A stretch of 64,000 bases of DNA from Mucilaginibacter straminoryzae (GCF_022953055.1 NZ_JALJEJ010000001.1:310001-374000); one strand, 5' to 3'; counted from the stretch's first letter, positions 25,187-35,117 are shown. Program-made: numbers and translations. The notes: generated by a model from the letters alone, not told the origin.

Positions 25187-25633
25187 ATGAAAAAATTATT
25201 CTTCCTTATTGTGCTGGCCTGCTTCTCGGTTTCACTACAGGCGCAGATTTTACATCCGGTTAAATGGAGCTATGCAGCTAAGAAATTAAACGCCACCGAG
25301 GCTGTTGTATTCTTCAAGGCAACGGTAGACGAGGGCTGGCACCTTTATTCGCAAAATGTTGGCGAAGGCGGCCCGGTAAAAACAACCTTTACTTTTCCGG
25401 CATCTGCAGAATATACCTTAATAGGAAAAACAGCAGAGCCAAAGCCGATCACCAAGTTTGAGAAAGCATTTAATATGCCGGTGAGCTATTTCGAAAAAGA
25501 AGTGATCTTTCAGCAAAAAGTGAAACTGAAAAAAGGTGCTGCAACCGTAAAAGGAACGCTCGAATACATGACTTGTAACGACAAGCAATGCCTGCCACCG
25601 GATGATGTAGAATTCAGTATCCCTGTTAAATAA
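25187..25633 (+). CDS. DsbD alpha-domain-like periplasmic thiol protein
   Basis: 148 residues with a signal peptide ending at SLQAQ. The immunoglobulin-like domain ends with TCNDKQCLPP, the redox Cys pair of DsbD N-terminal (alpha) domains. In proteobacteria this domain is fused to the front of DsbD; here it is encoded separately, 34 bp ahead of a DsbD-type gene, and would receive electrons from it and pass them to periplasmic clients. Confidence 0.85.
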   Translation: MKKLFFLIVLACFSVSLQAQILHPVKWSYAAKKLNATEAVVFFKATVDEGWHLYSQNVGEGGPVKTTFTFPASAEYTLIGKTAEPKPITKFEKAFNMPVSYFEKEVIFQQKVKLKKGAATVKGTLEYMTCNDKQCLPPDDVEFSIPVK

Positions 25634-25667
25634 TTAAGTGACCCAAAACCGCCTTCCCAATTAACCG

Positions 25668-27359
25668 ATGCAAAAAAGATTTGTGCTGATTGCCCTTTGT
25701 GTAATGCTGTTTGCTGTATTTGCAAAGGCAGCCGTTATACAAGATACCGTTTCAACTTCGGGCATAGAATTTTCACCTGCCCCTGCTGCGCAACAGACCA
25801 CCGGGACAACAGATAGCAGTAGCGGCAGGGCAACAAATGTTGCTGCAAAGGTTAACAAGGCAGAGCAGAAAGTTTCGGATAAGCAAAATAGCCACCAGGC
25901 AAAACAAACGTTGTGGGCTATTTTCGGCGCAGGTTTTCTGGGCGGTTTGGCGGCGCTTTTTATGCCCTGCATCTTCCCGATGCTGCCTTTAACGGTAAGC
26001 TATTTTACCAAGAAAGCACAATCTAAATCTAAGGCGATACGCACCGCCATATTTTACGGCCTAAGCATTATTGCTATTTACGTGGTACTGGGCTTGCTGA
26101 TTACCATTGTATTCGGCGCAGATGCCTTGAACAGCCTGGCAACTAACGGTGTTTTCAACATGGCGTTCTTCTTGTTGCTGGTTGTTTTTGCGGCATCTTT
26201 CCTGGGTGCGTTTGAGATCACCTTACCTAATAGCTGGGTAAACAAGATGGATGAAAAGTCTGACAAGAGCGGCTTTGCAGGCATCTTCTTTATGGCCGCT
26301 ACCCTGTCGCTGGTTTCATTCAGCTGTACAGGGCCCATTATCGGTACATTATTAGTACAGGCTGCCGTTAGCGGCGCCTTACTTGGCCCGGCGGTCGGCA
26401 TGTTCGGTTTTTCTCTTGCGCTGGCCATTCCATTTACGCTGTTTGCCACCTTCCCTTCGCTGCTACAGGCCATGCCTAAATCTGGCGGCTGGTTAAACAG
26501 CGTGAAAGTAGTTTTAGGTTTCCTTGAACTGGCTTTAGCGCTTAAATTCCTGAGCAATGTAGACCTGGCTTATCACTGGCACTGGTTTGACAGGGAAGTT
26601 TTCCTGGTACTATGGATCGTGATATTTGCGCTGATGGGCTTCTATCTATTGGGTAAGCTAAGGTTCAGCCACGATAGTGAACTGCCTTATATATCGGTAC
26701 CTCGTTTATTCCTGGCTATAATCGTGTTATCATTTACCACTTATATGATCCCCGGTTTGTGGGGAGCGCCGCTGAAAAGCATCAGCGCCTTTTTACCGCC
26801 GCAGGCCACGCAGGATTTCGACCTGTATACTGCTTCGTTATCCGGTTCTTCTGCAAGTACAGCAACGCAAACAGATACCGTCACCCGTAAATATGCCAAG
26901 CTGTTTGATAAGCCTGCAGGCCAGAACCCATTCTTTGATTATCAGCAGGGTTTGGCTTACGCACGTGCGATGCACAAACCGGTGATGATAGATTTTACCG
27001 GGCATGCTTGCGTAAACTGCCGGAAAATGGAAGCCAATGTGTGGACAGATAAAGCCGTGCTGCCGGTAATCCGCGACGAGTATGTGTTGATCCAGCTGTA
27101 TGTAGACGACAAAACAGAGCTGCCTGCAGCTGAACAATATACTTCTAAGTTCAGCGGTAAACTGGTGAGGACCATTGGCGCGTTAAACAGCGACATCCAG
27201 GCATCGCGCTTTAACAGTAACTCACAACCGTTCTATGTACTGATGGATCCATCAACAGAGCAGCCTTTGGCAGAGCCGCAAGGTGCGGATTACGATGCGC
27301 AAAGCTATCTGAAGTATTTAAACAGCGGGTTAACAGCTTTTAAAAGCAAAGCCAAATAG
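25668..27359 (+). CDS. dsbD: DsbD-type thiol:disulfide interchange protein (beta and gamma domains)
   Basis: 563 residues: signal peptide, a Ser/Thr/Gln-rich spacer, about eight membrane helices with the membrane Cys residues in FMPCIFPML and FSCTGPIIG, and a C-terminal thioredoxin domain with GHACVNCRK (CVNC near 447-450). It carries electrons from cytoplasmic thioredoxin to the periplasm. Its alpha domain is the preceding gene. It is embedded between a cysteine-synthase-like gene and homoserine dehydrogenase, which may reflect shared demand for thiol reduction. Confidence 0.9.
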   Translation: MQKRFVLIALCVMLFAVFAKAAVIQDTVSTSGIEFSPAPAAQQTTGTTDSSSGRATNVAAKVNKAEQKVSDKQNSHQAKQTLWAIFGAGFLGGLAALFMPCIFPMLPLTVSYFTKKAQSKSKAIRTAIFYGLSIIAIYVVLGLLITIVFGADALNSLATNGVFNMAFFLLLVVFAASFLGAFEITLPNSWVNKMDEKSDKSGFAGIFFMAATLSLVSFSCTGPIIGTLLVQAAVSGALLGPAVGMFGFSLALAIPFTLFATFPSLLQAMPKSGGWLNSVKVVLGFLELALALKFLSNVDLAYHWHWFDREVFLVLWIVIFALMGFYLLGKLRFSHDSELPYISVPRLFLAIIVLSFTTYMIPGLWGAPLKSISAFLPPQATQDFDLYTASLSGSSASTATQTDTVTRKYAKLFDKPAGQNPFFDYQQGLAYARAMHKPVMIDFTGHACVNCRKMEANVWTDKAVLPVIRDEYVLIQLYVDDKTELPAAEQYTSKFSGKLVRTIGALNSDIQASRFNSNSQPFYVLMDPSTEQPLAEPQGADYDAQSYLKYLNSGLTAFKSKAK

Positions 27360-27372
27360 ATAAAGTATAAGC

Positions 27373-28572
27373 ATGCATCTTCCAAAGAAATTAACGTTAG
27401 GCCTTTTCGGATTTGGTGTTGTAGGGCAGGGCCTGCTGGATATTATCAGCAGCAAGAACTTAAACCTGAGCATCAAAAAGATTGGTATTAAACATCCTGA
27501 AAAGCAGCGGACACTTTCTGCCGAATTATTTACAACCAATCCGGATGAGATCATTAACGACCCGGAAATTGATACCGTTGTAGAGCTGATTAATGATGCC
27601 GACGCAGCTTATGAGCTGGTTAAGCGGTCGCTGTTAGCGGGCAAGTCGGTAGTTTCTGCCAATAAAAAATTAATAGCCGAACATTTGCCAGAGCTGATCA
27701 GCCTGGCAGAAGAAACCGGTAAATCTTTTCTGTATGAAGGCGCGGCCTGTGCCAGTATCCCTATTATCCGTAACCTGGAAGAATATTATGATAACGAGTT
27801 GTTGCACGAGATCAGGGGCATTGTAAACGGATCTTCCAACTATATCCTTTCCAAGATATACCAGGAACAGATGACCTACCATGCGGCACTGAAGCAGGCG
27901 CAAGACCTGGGCTTTGCCGAGACAGACCCGTTGCTGGATGTGGGCGGGTACGACCCGAAATTTAAGCTGAGCATCATAGCCGCCCATGCCTACGGTTTAA
28001 TTGTAGACCCGGCGCAGATCTTTAACTATGGTATTCAATATTTATCTGCAGATGATATCCGCTTCTCGACGGAAAAAGGCGTGCGTATTAAGCTGGTAGC
28101 CCGCGCTATCCCGGCAGAGCAACATGCTATTAGTTTGTTTGTGATGCCTGCATTTGTTACTGCCGAAGAACCATTGTACCAGGTAGAAAATGAATATAAC
28201 GGCGTAGTGATCCAGGCGGCCTTTGCAGACCGGCAGTTCTTCTACGGTAAAGGAGCAGGAGGCCACCCAACAGGCTCAGCCGTGCTTTCAGACATCGCGG
28301 CGCTGCGTTATGATTACCGTTACGAATACAAGAAATACCATACCCTGAAGCAGCACCTCACCCTGAAAACAGATCAGCAGATATGCATCTATCTCAGGTA
28401 TGAGCATGAGCAGCTGGTAGAGGCGCTTCAGTTCGATGAAATTATAGAACGGTTCAACAACCGTAAATTCAAATACGTAATGGGCCTGATCTCCCTTGAA
28501 AAACTGATCGCTAACCGTGAAAAACTACTTACACCTGATGTCTTCCTCTGTGAAGCCTCCGTTTTAACCTAA
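27373..28572 (+). CDS. hom: Homoserine dehydrogenase
   Basis: 399 residues, stand-alone enzyme without the aspartokinase domain. NAD(P)-binding GFGVVGQG is at the N terminus, SANKKLIAEH and the substrate region (GSSNYILSKI, FAETDPLLDVGGYDPKFK) follow. It reduces aspartate semialdehyde to homoserine, the branch point to methionine and threonine. The C-terminal ~85 residues do not look like a standard ACT domain. It is 13 bp after dsbD and closes the Lrp-adjacent operon. Confidence 0.92.
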   Translation: MHLPKKLTLGLFGFGVVGQGLLDIISSKNLNLSIKKIGIKHPEKQRTLSAELFTTNPDEIINDPEIDTVVELINDADAAYELVKRSLLAGKSVVSANKKLIAEHLPELISLAEETGKSFLYEGAACASIPIIRNLEEYYDNELLHEIRGIVNGSSNYILSKIYQEQMTYHAALKQAQDLGFAETDPLLDVGGYDPKFKLSIIAAHAYGLIVDPAQIFNYGIQYLSADDIRFSTEKGVRIKLVARAIPAEQHAISLFVMPAFVTAEEPLYQVENEYNGVVIQAAFADRQFFYGKGAGGHPTGSAVLSDIAALRYDYRYEYKKYHTLKQHLTLKTDQQICIYLRYEHEQLVEALQFDEIIERFNNRKFKYVMGLISLEKLIANREKLLTPDVFLCEASVLT

Positions 28573-28652
28573 ATATCCCTTGTCAATAAAAAGTCTTCAG
28601 TTGTTCTTGTCATTATACCTTATGTCAGTTATTAGTTTAGTTTAATTAATTC

Positions 28653-28686
28653 ACTCAGGTGTCCTCCTGAAGCAGGTTGCCTGAGT
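28653..28686 (+). terminator. Nested hairpin, likely terminator of the hom operon
   Basis: ACTCAGG pairs with CCTGAGT, and an inner CCTG-AAG-CAGG stem lies inside. It is followed by TATCTTT. It lies about 80 bp after the stop codon. Confidence 0.45.
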
Positions 28687-28824
28687 ATCTTTCCCTAAAT
28701 CAAGTCTATCTTCATTATAAACTTTTCAGTCTTCCTTTGAACTCTCTTCAGAGGGCCTGTTGCTTTGTGTTCTCATAAAAACTCATCCGCTTTTTTGATG
28801 TTAACATTATTCTGACAAAAGACA

Positions 28825-28855
28825 TTTGCGGGATTAAAAATATTTTCGACTTTTG
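28825..28855 (+). promoter_or_regulatory. Bacteroidota-type promoter of the tetR gene
   Basis: TTTG at 28825-28828, 19 bases, then GACTTTTG at 28848-28855 (7 of 8 to TANNTTTG). The -7 box overlaps the operator at 28845-28862, which suits autorepression. Confidence 0.5.
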
Positions 28856-28862
28856 TGTCGAA
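28845..28862. promoter_or_regulatory. TetR operator O1
   Basis: TTCGAC and GTCGAA are perfect inverted arms with a 6-bp spacer, the same core as the longer palindrome at 29502. It overlaps the promoter of the tetR gene. Confidence 0.75.
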
Positions 28863-28873
28863 CAATAAAGTTG

Positions 28874-29485
28874 ATGTTGGAAATGGAAGCGACGACTAAT
28901 ATAGAAGCACAGATTAAAGAAGCGGCTAAAAAAGTTTTTTTAAGAAAAGGGCTGGCGGGTACCAAACTGCAGGAAATTGCAGACGAAGCTGGTATTGGCC
29001 GCACCGCGGTGCACTACTACTTCCGCAGCAAAGAGAAATTGTTTGCTATCGTATGGTCTGAATTTTTTCAGGAAATGTGCTCGCGACTTCCTGATATGGA
29101 AGATGAAAGTCTGAGTATTGTGCATCGCATGCAGCTATTTGCTGATCATTATATCAGCACAGCAGTTACCAATCCGGACATAGACCTCTTTATGCTGAAC
29201 CAGTTCAACCTTAACAGGGATATGTTCAAGGAAATACTTGATAAGTCGTTACCATTTGATATTGAGAAATTTTTTCTCCCGCAGATTTTAAAGGCGGTAG
29301 AGAAGGGAGAAGTAGTTGGTGATCCTAAGCAGATATTTCTAACCTTTCTGTCTATCTGTTTCTTTCCCTTTGCAGGTATGTCAATGCTAAAAGCCATCAT
29401 GAACGTGAACCAGGAGGATTATATCAAACTGATGGAAACCCGAAAAGAGCATGTCATGCGGGTATTAGAAACCGCATTTAAGTAA
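28874..29485 (+). CDS. TetR-family repressor of the adjacent RND efflux operon
   Basis: About 203 residues. The frame opens at TTG 28853, but that codon lies inside the operator, so ATG 28874 (or 28883) is the better start. The N-terminal HTH (AGTKLQEIADEAGIGRTAVHYYFRSKEKLF) is typical TetR; the rest is the ligand-binding domain. Identical operator cores lie on both sides of the gene, before tetR and before the adaptor gene, so I infer that it represses both and is released by an efflux substrate. Confidence 0.9.
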   Translation: MLEMEATTNIEAQIKEAAKKVFLRKGLAGTKLQEIADEAGIGRTAVHYYFRSKEKLFAIVWSEFFQEMCSRLPDMEDESLSIVHRMQLFADHYISTAVTNPDIDLFMLNQFNLNRDMFKEILDKSLPFDIEKFFLPQILKAVEKGEVVGDPKQIFLTFLSICFFPFAGMSMLKAIMNVNQEDYIKLMETRKEHVMRVLETAFK

Positions 29486-29501
29486 TAAAAATTTTTTTAT
29501 C

Positions 29502-29529
29502 TTATGTTCGACTTAAATGTCGAACATAA
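29502..29529. promoter_or_regulatory. TetR operator O2, perfect 28-bp palindrome
   Basis: TTATGTTCGAC and GTCGAACATAA are perfect 11-bp inverted arms around TTAAAT. It lies between tetR and the efflux operon start. Confidence 0.85.
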
Positions 29530-29585
29530 ATATCGAATAATAGAGTTTAAAAATCACCTAAGTCATTAAACAAGTAAGCACAACA

Positions 29586-30659
29586 ATGAGTAAAATTTAT
29601 GTTTCACTGGCCGGATTATCAGTCGCATCCCTGATCCTGGCCGGCTGCGCAGGAAAAAAAGAAACTGCTGCCACGGTAGATACCATTAGTGTCCAGGCCA
29701 TCAGGTTGGATAGCACCGGCAACCATGCCGACGGAAAAATTATCTATAACGGTACACTACAAGCCAACAAAGCGATAGACTTGAGCTTCCAGGTATCCGG
29801 AACCATTAATGCCATCAACGTAAAAACCGGCGATCATGTTAAAAAGGGACAATTGCTGGCAACGGTAGATCAAACTACTTACCAAAGCCAATACGACGCG
29901 CAATTGGCCCAGGTACGTTTAGCCGGTGAAAATTACCAGCGTATCAAAGCTGTGTATGATAAAGGCAGCGTAGCAGAGATCAAAATGCTGGAGGCGAAAT
30001 CTAACTACGAGCAAGCCTTAGCATCCTCAAAAGCTACCTATCAAAATATTGCACATACCCGTTTGTTTGCGCCGCAGACCGGTTACATCGGCGAAAAGAA
30101 AGCAGAAGCCGGTTCAACCGCCAGCCCCGGTCAACCGGTATTGCAGTTATTGGATACCCGTTCGATAGACGTGCTTGTAGCTGTACCCGAATCAGAAATC
30201 AATCGCTACCACATCGGCGATGCCGCCACGGTTAAAGTTGATGCGCTGGATAACCAGCCCTTGCAAGGCCGGGTTTCGGAAGTAGGAGTACTTGCACTGA
30301 ATAACAGCGCCAATTATAACCTGAAGGTTAGGCTGGGTAATGATGGCGAACGTTTGCGTCCCGGTATGCTTTGCAAGGTGGTATTTGACCATAAACAAAC
30401 TGCTGCAAAAGAAGCAGGAAACAGCGAAGTGATTGTACCCGTACAGGCCGTGCAGGTTGATGAGAACGGCAATAATTATGTATACATCATCTCTGCAGAT
30501 AACAAAGCACAACGTAAGCCTGTAAAGACCGGCACCCTGTACAATAACGGCCTTTCCATAACCAGCGGGCTTAGCGGAAATGAACGCCTGATCCTTTCCG
30601 GCTATCAGAAACTGGCAGACCAAACCCCGGTAACAGTTAAAAACACGGCTGAGTTATGA
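29586..30659 (+). CDS. RND efflux periplasmic adaptor lipoprotein
   Basis: 357 residues. Lipobox LAGC after a signal sequence makes it a lipoprotein. The biotinyl-lipoyl-like segment (ISVKTGDHVKKGQLLATVD pattern), a helical hairpin with SYEQALASSK, and the beta-barrel and membrane-proximal domains follow in the usual order. It bridges the RND pump and the outer-membrane channel. Its stop overlaps the pump start by 4 bp (ATGA). Confidence 0.9.
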   Translation: MSKIYVSLAGLSVASLILAGCAGKKETAATVDTISVQAIRLDSTGNHADGKIIYNGTLQANKAIDLSFQVSGTINAINVKTGDHVKKGQLLATVDQTTYQSQYDAQLAQVRLAGENYQRIKAVYDKGSVAEIKMLEAKSNYEQALASSKATYQNIAHTRLFAPQTGYIGEKKAEAGSTASPGQPVLQLLDTRSIDVLVAVPESEINRYHIGDAATVKVDALDNQPLQGRVSEVGVLALNNSANYNLKVRLGNDGERLRPGMLCKVVFDHKQTAAKEAGNSEVIVPVQAVQVDENGNNYVYIISADNKAQRKPVKTGTLYNNGLSITSGLSGNERLILSGYQKLADQTPVTVKNTAEL

Positions 30660-33600
30660 AAGAGAAAACCAACAACCTGATCGAATGGGCGATGCGGCAT
30701 CATGTCGTGCCCGTCACAGTAGCCGCTGTTTTATTTATACTGGGTATACTCGGTTTGTTTAACATGCCCCGTAACGAATTTCCTGATTTTACCATCAGGC
30801 AGGGGGTAATTGTCGGCTTTTATCCCGGCGCTTCTTCTGCCCAGGTAGAAGAACACCTTACCAAGAAGGTAGAAGAATACCTCTTCAGCAATAACGAGGT
30901 AGACAAAACCAAAACCTATTCATATTCGAGGGATGGCATTATGTACATCTTCGTCGAGGTTTCTGAAACTGTAAACGGCCCAAGTACAAAGGCCTTCTGG
31001 AATAAGATCAAGAACGGCTTGATGCTGCTGCAGGCGCAGTTGCCTTCGGAGGTAAAAGGCTTTGCGGTGAACAGTGATTTCGGTAACACCGCCGCGTTGA
31101 TCTTCGCAGTAGAGTCTAAAACCAGGCCTTATAAAGAGTTGCAGAAAAACGTAGAAGACATTGAAGCCGAATTACGCCACGTAAAAGATGTGGCTAAAAT
31201 TTCGCATAGCGGTAACCTTTCAGAGCAGATCAGTATTTATGTAGATAACAATAAGCTGCTGCAAAATGGCGTAACCGTTGGTTCTCTGATGAATGTGCTG
31301 CAGTCTGAAGGCGCCATAAATGCATCCGGTAAACTGGATGGCAGCGTGCTGGACAGGCCTATCCATTTAAGCAGTTTTTATAAAACAGAGGCCGACCTGG
31401 CAGAACAGGTGATCCGCCGGGATAATCACGGCAACCCGGTAAGGCTGCGTGATATCGCCACTTTAAAACGCGAATACGACGAACCGGACAGTTATGTCAC
31501 CTCAAACGGTGTAAAAAGTATCATTATCTCGCTGGAGATGATACCCGGTAAAAACATTGTGCAGTTTGGTGATAAACTGGAAGAACGTATCGACAAGATT
31601 TCCGCACACCTGCCTTCAGACGTTAAGATCGTTAAACTGGCCAACCAGCCGGAAGTGGTGGATGAATCGATCACCCACTTTATGAAAGAGTTCAGCTTCG
31701 CGCTCATCGGTGTGGTGATCGTCGCCTTGCTTTTACTTCCGGTAAGGGTGGCAGCGGTGGCCGCAGCAACTATCCCTATCACTATTTCTGCTACGTTAGG
31801 TATTATGTACCTGGCCGGTATCGAGCTGGATACGGTAACCCTTGCCGCGCTGATTGTGGTATTAGGTATTGTGGTAGACGACCCGATTGTGGTGATTGAT
31901 AACCATATTGAAAAGATCGACCACGGCCTGTCTGTCTGGGAAGCGGCAAAAAGCAGTGCTATGGAGCTTTTTCCGTCTGTATTTACTGCTACGCTGGCTA
32001 TTTCGGCCACTTTCCTTCCGCTGATGTTTTTCATGACTGGCGTTGCTAAAGATTTCATCAGCGTATTCCCGGTTACCATCATCATTGCGTTAACCCTTTC
32101 GCTGATTATTTCTATGGTGCTGGTGCCCTACTTCAATACGCTGTTCATAAAGAAAGGGCTGCACAACCCGCATAAGAAAAGCGATAAAAAGTCTTTTCTG
32201 GACTATCTGCAGGCATTCTTTAACAGGCACATCGGTAATGCCATCGGCCATTACAACTTAACTGTGTTGTTTGGTGCATTGTCTGTATTGATCGGTATGT
32301 TTTTCATGAGCAAGCTGCCGCAACAGCTGTTTCCTATTGTAGAGCGTAACCAGTTTGCTATAGAGGTTTACCTGCCAAGTGGCTATAACCTGGCCCAGAC
32401 CGGCGAGGTGGTAAAAGGGATGGAACGTATCCTGCAGAAAGATAAGCGGGTAACCAATTACACCAGCTTTGTCGGAACCAGTTCGCCACGTTTCCACACC
32501 GTTTACGCACCAAACCTTGATGCGCGGAACTATGCGCAGTTATTGGTGAACACCATTTCCAGCGATGCTACCGAAGAGATGATCGGCGAGTATACCAAAA
32601 AGTACAGCAACCTGTTCCCATCGGCTTACGTGCGCATGAAGCAGTTGAATATGGCGAGTGCGCCTGCACCGATAGAGGTGCGGATATCTGGCGACAATAT
32701 TGCAGACTTAAAGAAGGTAGCCGATAAAGTGCTGGCTATCGGAAAAAAACGCAGCGACGTAACCTGGGCACGTACAGATTATTATGAATCGCAGGAAGGC
32801 ATCCGGTTAGATATTAACAACGAAGAATTGTCGAGACTGGGCCTAACCAAAAGCGATGTGGCCAATACCATTGCTATTAATACAGATGGCATTAATGCAA
32901 CGCGGGTTTGGGAAGGTAACTACCAGGTGAATGTTAAACTAAGGGCGCCGAAGGCATCCAGGTCAAGCGTTTCTAACCTGGGCGACCTGAATATCCCTTC
33001 ACAACAAACCAATAGTATCGTACCGATCCGCCAGGTGGCAGACATTATTCCAGACTGGCATGAAGGGCAGATTGTACGCCGTAATAGCATCAGAACGCTA
33101 ACTGTAAGAATGGACGTGGCACAGCACAGCGTAGCTAATGAAGTGTTAGCAAAGATCCGCCCCGATATAGAAAAGCTGAAACTGCCGCTGGGCGTAGAAA
33201 TTGCCTACGGTGGCGACCTGGAGCAGCAACTGGAAAACCAGGGACCAATGGGTATGGCCCTGCTCATGAGTATCATCGTGATCTTTATGATCCTGGTGTG
33301 GCACTTTAAAAAGATGAAGCATGCCATCTTAAGTATCACTACTATGCCTTTAAGCTTGCTTGGTGCATCTTTCGGGCTGCTGGTAACCGGTTACCCGTTT
33401 GGTTTTACTTCTTTCCTGGGCTTGCTTGCACTATGTGGTATTGTGGTACGTAACGGCATTATCTTAATAGACCATGCAGATGAATTGCGTTTCCACGAGG
33501 GTAAATCTGTTAAGGAAGCGGCTGTCCTTTCGGCAGAAAGACGGATGCGCCCCATCTTTTTAACCTCTACTGCTGCAGCGGTAGGTGTTACGCCAATGAT

Positions 33601-33760
33601 CATCAGCGGCTCGCCGCTATGGGGACCTTTGGGTACCGTCATCAGCTTCGGGTTGATGATCTCCATGATGCTTACCCTATTTGTATTGCCAACGCTTTAC
33701 TGGCTTTTCTTCAGGAAAGAAGAAGCCGCTGCCGGGGAGCAACAACCGCAAACTATTTAA
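30656..33760 (+). CDS. RND-family efflux pump (HAE-type)
   Basis: 1034 residues, the normal length, with 12 predicted helices and two large periplasmic loops. The proton-relay Asp pair is intact in helix 4 (GIVVDDPIVVIDN). The protein starts in the cytoplasm (KTNNLIEWAMRHHVVPV). It exports hydrophobic or amphiphilic compounds from periplasm or inner leaflet with the adaptor and the TolC-like channel encoded around it. Confidence 0.93.
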   Translation: MKEKTNNLIEWAMRHHVVPVTVAAVLFILGILGLFNMPRNEFPDFTIRQGVIVGFYPGASSAQVEEHLTKKVEEYLFSNNEVDKTKTYSYSRDGIMYIFVEVSETVNGPSTKAFWNKIKNGLMLLQAQLPSEVKGFAVNSDFGNTAALIFAVESKTRPYKELQKNVEDIEAELRHVKDVAKISHSGNLSEQISIYVDNNKLLQNGVTVGSLMNVLQSEGAINASGKLDGSVLDRPIHLSSFYKTEADLAEQVIRRDNHGNPVRLRDIATLKREYDEPDSYVTSNGVKSIIISLEMIPGKNIVQFGDKLEERIDKISAHLPSDVKIVKLANQPEVVDESITHFMKEFSFALIGVVIVALLLLPVRVAAVAAATIPITISATLGIMYLAGIELDTVTLAALIVVLGIVVDDPIVVIDNHIEKIDHGLSVWEAAKSSAMELFPSVFTATLAISATFLPLMFFMTGVAKDFISVFPVTIIIALTLSLIISMVLVPYFNTLFIKKGLHNPHKKSDKKSFLDYLQAFFNRHIGNAIGHYNLTVLFGALSVLIGMFFMSKLPQQLFPIVERNQFAIEVYLPSGYNLAQTGEVVKGMERILQKDKRVTNYTSFVGTSSPRFHTVYAPNLDARNYAQLLVNTISSDATEEMIGEYTKKYSNLFPSAYVRMKQLNMASAPAPIEVRISGDNIADLKKVADKVLAIGKKRSDVTWARTDYYESQEGIRLDINNEELSRLGLTKSDVANTIAINTDGINATRVWEGNYQVNVKLRAPKASRSSVSNLGDLNIPSQQTNSIVPIRQVADIIPDWHEGQIVRRNSIRTLTVRMDVAQHSVANEVLAKIRPDIEKLKLPLGVEIAYGGDLEQQLENQGPMGMALLMSIIVIFMILVWHFKKMKHAILSITTMPLSLLGASFGLLVTGYPFGFTSFLGLLALCGIVVRNGIILIDHADELRFHEGKSVKEAAVLSAERRMRPIFLTSTAAAVGVTPMIISGSPLWGPLGTVISFGLMISMMLTLFVLPTLYWLFFRKEEAAAGEQQPQTI

Positions 33761-33771
33761 TACCTACGACC

Positions 33772-35067
33772 ATGAACATCAAATATTTTGTAATAACGGC
33801 GGCGCTGGTGGCAGGTGTACAATCGCTTTTTGCACAGCAAACCATTTCGCTCGAACAAAGCCGTAAAGCTGCGCTGGCTTATAGTACTGCCATCAAGAAC
33901 GGCCAGCTTAATATTAATTCTGCCGAGGCTGGTATTATTTCGGCACGGTCTAATCATCTTCCCAGTGTTAGCGGCACCGGTGTGGCGCTGCATAGTTTCA
34001 AAGATCTGGTACAGCCTATTCCGGGTGTGCTGGATAAAGGGATCAATAACCTTTATTTATTCGGCCTAACAGCTTCGCAAGCCGTTTACAGCGGTGGCAA
34101 GATATTAACCGGCGAACAGCTTGCTTCCCTGCAACTGGAGGCCAGTAATATCCGTGCACGCCAGTCTGTAGATTCCGTGCTGCTTTTAACCGAACAGAAA
34201 TACTGGAATATTGTGAACCTGCAGGAACAGACCCGTACTATAAAAGCTAACGAAGCGCTGTTGAGAAACCTGCTGAAAATGCAGCAGGACATGCTTGCTT
34301 CCGGCCTCATCGCCAGGAATGATCTGCTGAAGGTGAAAGTACAGCTAAGCCAGCTTTTGGTGAATAAAAGCAGCCTGAACAATAGCCGGATGCTTGCCCT
34401 TTACGATTTCTGTGCCTATACCGGCATGCAGTTCGATTCCACAATGGTGATGGAGGATAGTTTTGAAAAAGAGCCGTTAATGTCATCACAGGAAGCCAGC
34501 CCGGATACCTCCCTTACTCATGTAGAGAACTATCAGTTACTGGCCCTGCAGGTAAGAAACAGTAGCCTGCAATCACGGCTTACCCAGGCAGATAATCTGC
34601 CAAGCCTTTCGGTAGGGTTAAGCGCATCACAGGTGGGTTCGTTCAACGGCGCTTTTAAAAGCACGTTCACCCCCATGGCATTTGGTACCCTGAGCATCCC
34701 CATTTCTGAAAATATCTGGGGAGGGAACCGCCAAAAAGTAAAGCAGCGCAAGCTAAACGAGCAGATAGCGCAGAATAACCTGACAGACGGCCGCAACCAG
34801 TTAAAGGTAGGCATATTAAAATCATGGTATGATATGAAGGATGCGCTTACCCAAATATCCTATGCCAAGGATAACCTAACCCAGGCTACCGAAAACCTTA
34901 AAGTGAACCAGGATAACTATAAAGCCGGCTTAAGCACTGTAACTGATGTACTGGATGCGCAGGCATCTTATCAGCAGGCTGCAGTTACGTTGAACACTTC
35001 GTTTACCAACCTGCAGATCAAGAATGCTTCTTATCGCTTTGCGACAGGCACTATTAACAAAATGTAG
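33772..35067 (+). CDS. TolC-like outer-membrane efflux channel
   Basis: 431 residues. ATG 33772 is chosen because it starts a signal peptide ending at LFAQQ and follows the pump stop by 11 bp; the longer open frame overlaps the pump gene. Two repeats of long helices and TolC-type strands (NLYLFGLTASQAVYSGGK; TDVLDAQASYQQA) are visible. It completes the tripartite pump. Confidence 0.9.
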   Translation: MNIKYFVITAALVAGVQSLFAQQTISLEQSRKAALAYSTAIKNGQLNINSAEAGIISARSNHLPSVSGTGVALHSFKDLVQPIPGVLDKGINNLYLFGLTASQAVYSGGKILTGEQLASLQLEASNIRARQSVDSVLLLTEQKYWNIVNLQEQTRTIKANEALLRNLLKMQQDMLASGLIARNDLLKVKVQLSQLLVNKSSLNNSRMLALYDFCAYTGMQFDSTMVMEDSFEKEPLMSSQEASPDTSLTHVENYQLLALQVRNSSLQSRLTQADNLPSLSVGLSASQVGSFNGAFKSTFTPMAFGTLSIPISENIWGGNRQKVKQRKLNEQIAQNNLTDGRNQLKVGILKSWYDMKDALTQISYAKDNLTQATENLKVNQDNYKAGLSTVTDVLDAQASYQQAAVTLNTSFTNLQIKNASYRFATGTINKM

Positions 35068-35072
35068 CAACA

Positions 35073-35099
35073 GGGCAGCGGATACGCCAGCCGCTGCCC
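35073..35099 (+). terminator. Strong hairpin between the TolC-like and second TetR-like genes
   Basis: GGGCAGCGG pairs perfectly with CCGCTGCCC around 9 bases. It is followed by only a short A/T-rich run, so it may act as an attenuator or RNA-stabilising element instead. Confidence 0.5.
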
Positions 35100-35117
35100 G
35101 CTAAAAATTATCACATT

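Larger units (their letters stand above)
28573..28873. other. Intergenic region with terminator, promoter and operator
   Basis: After the hom stop it contains the hairpin at 28653-28686, then A/T-rich sequence without a visible gene, then the TetR promoter/operator at 28825-28862. Confidence 0.6.
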
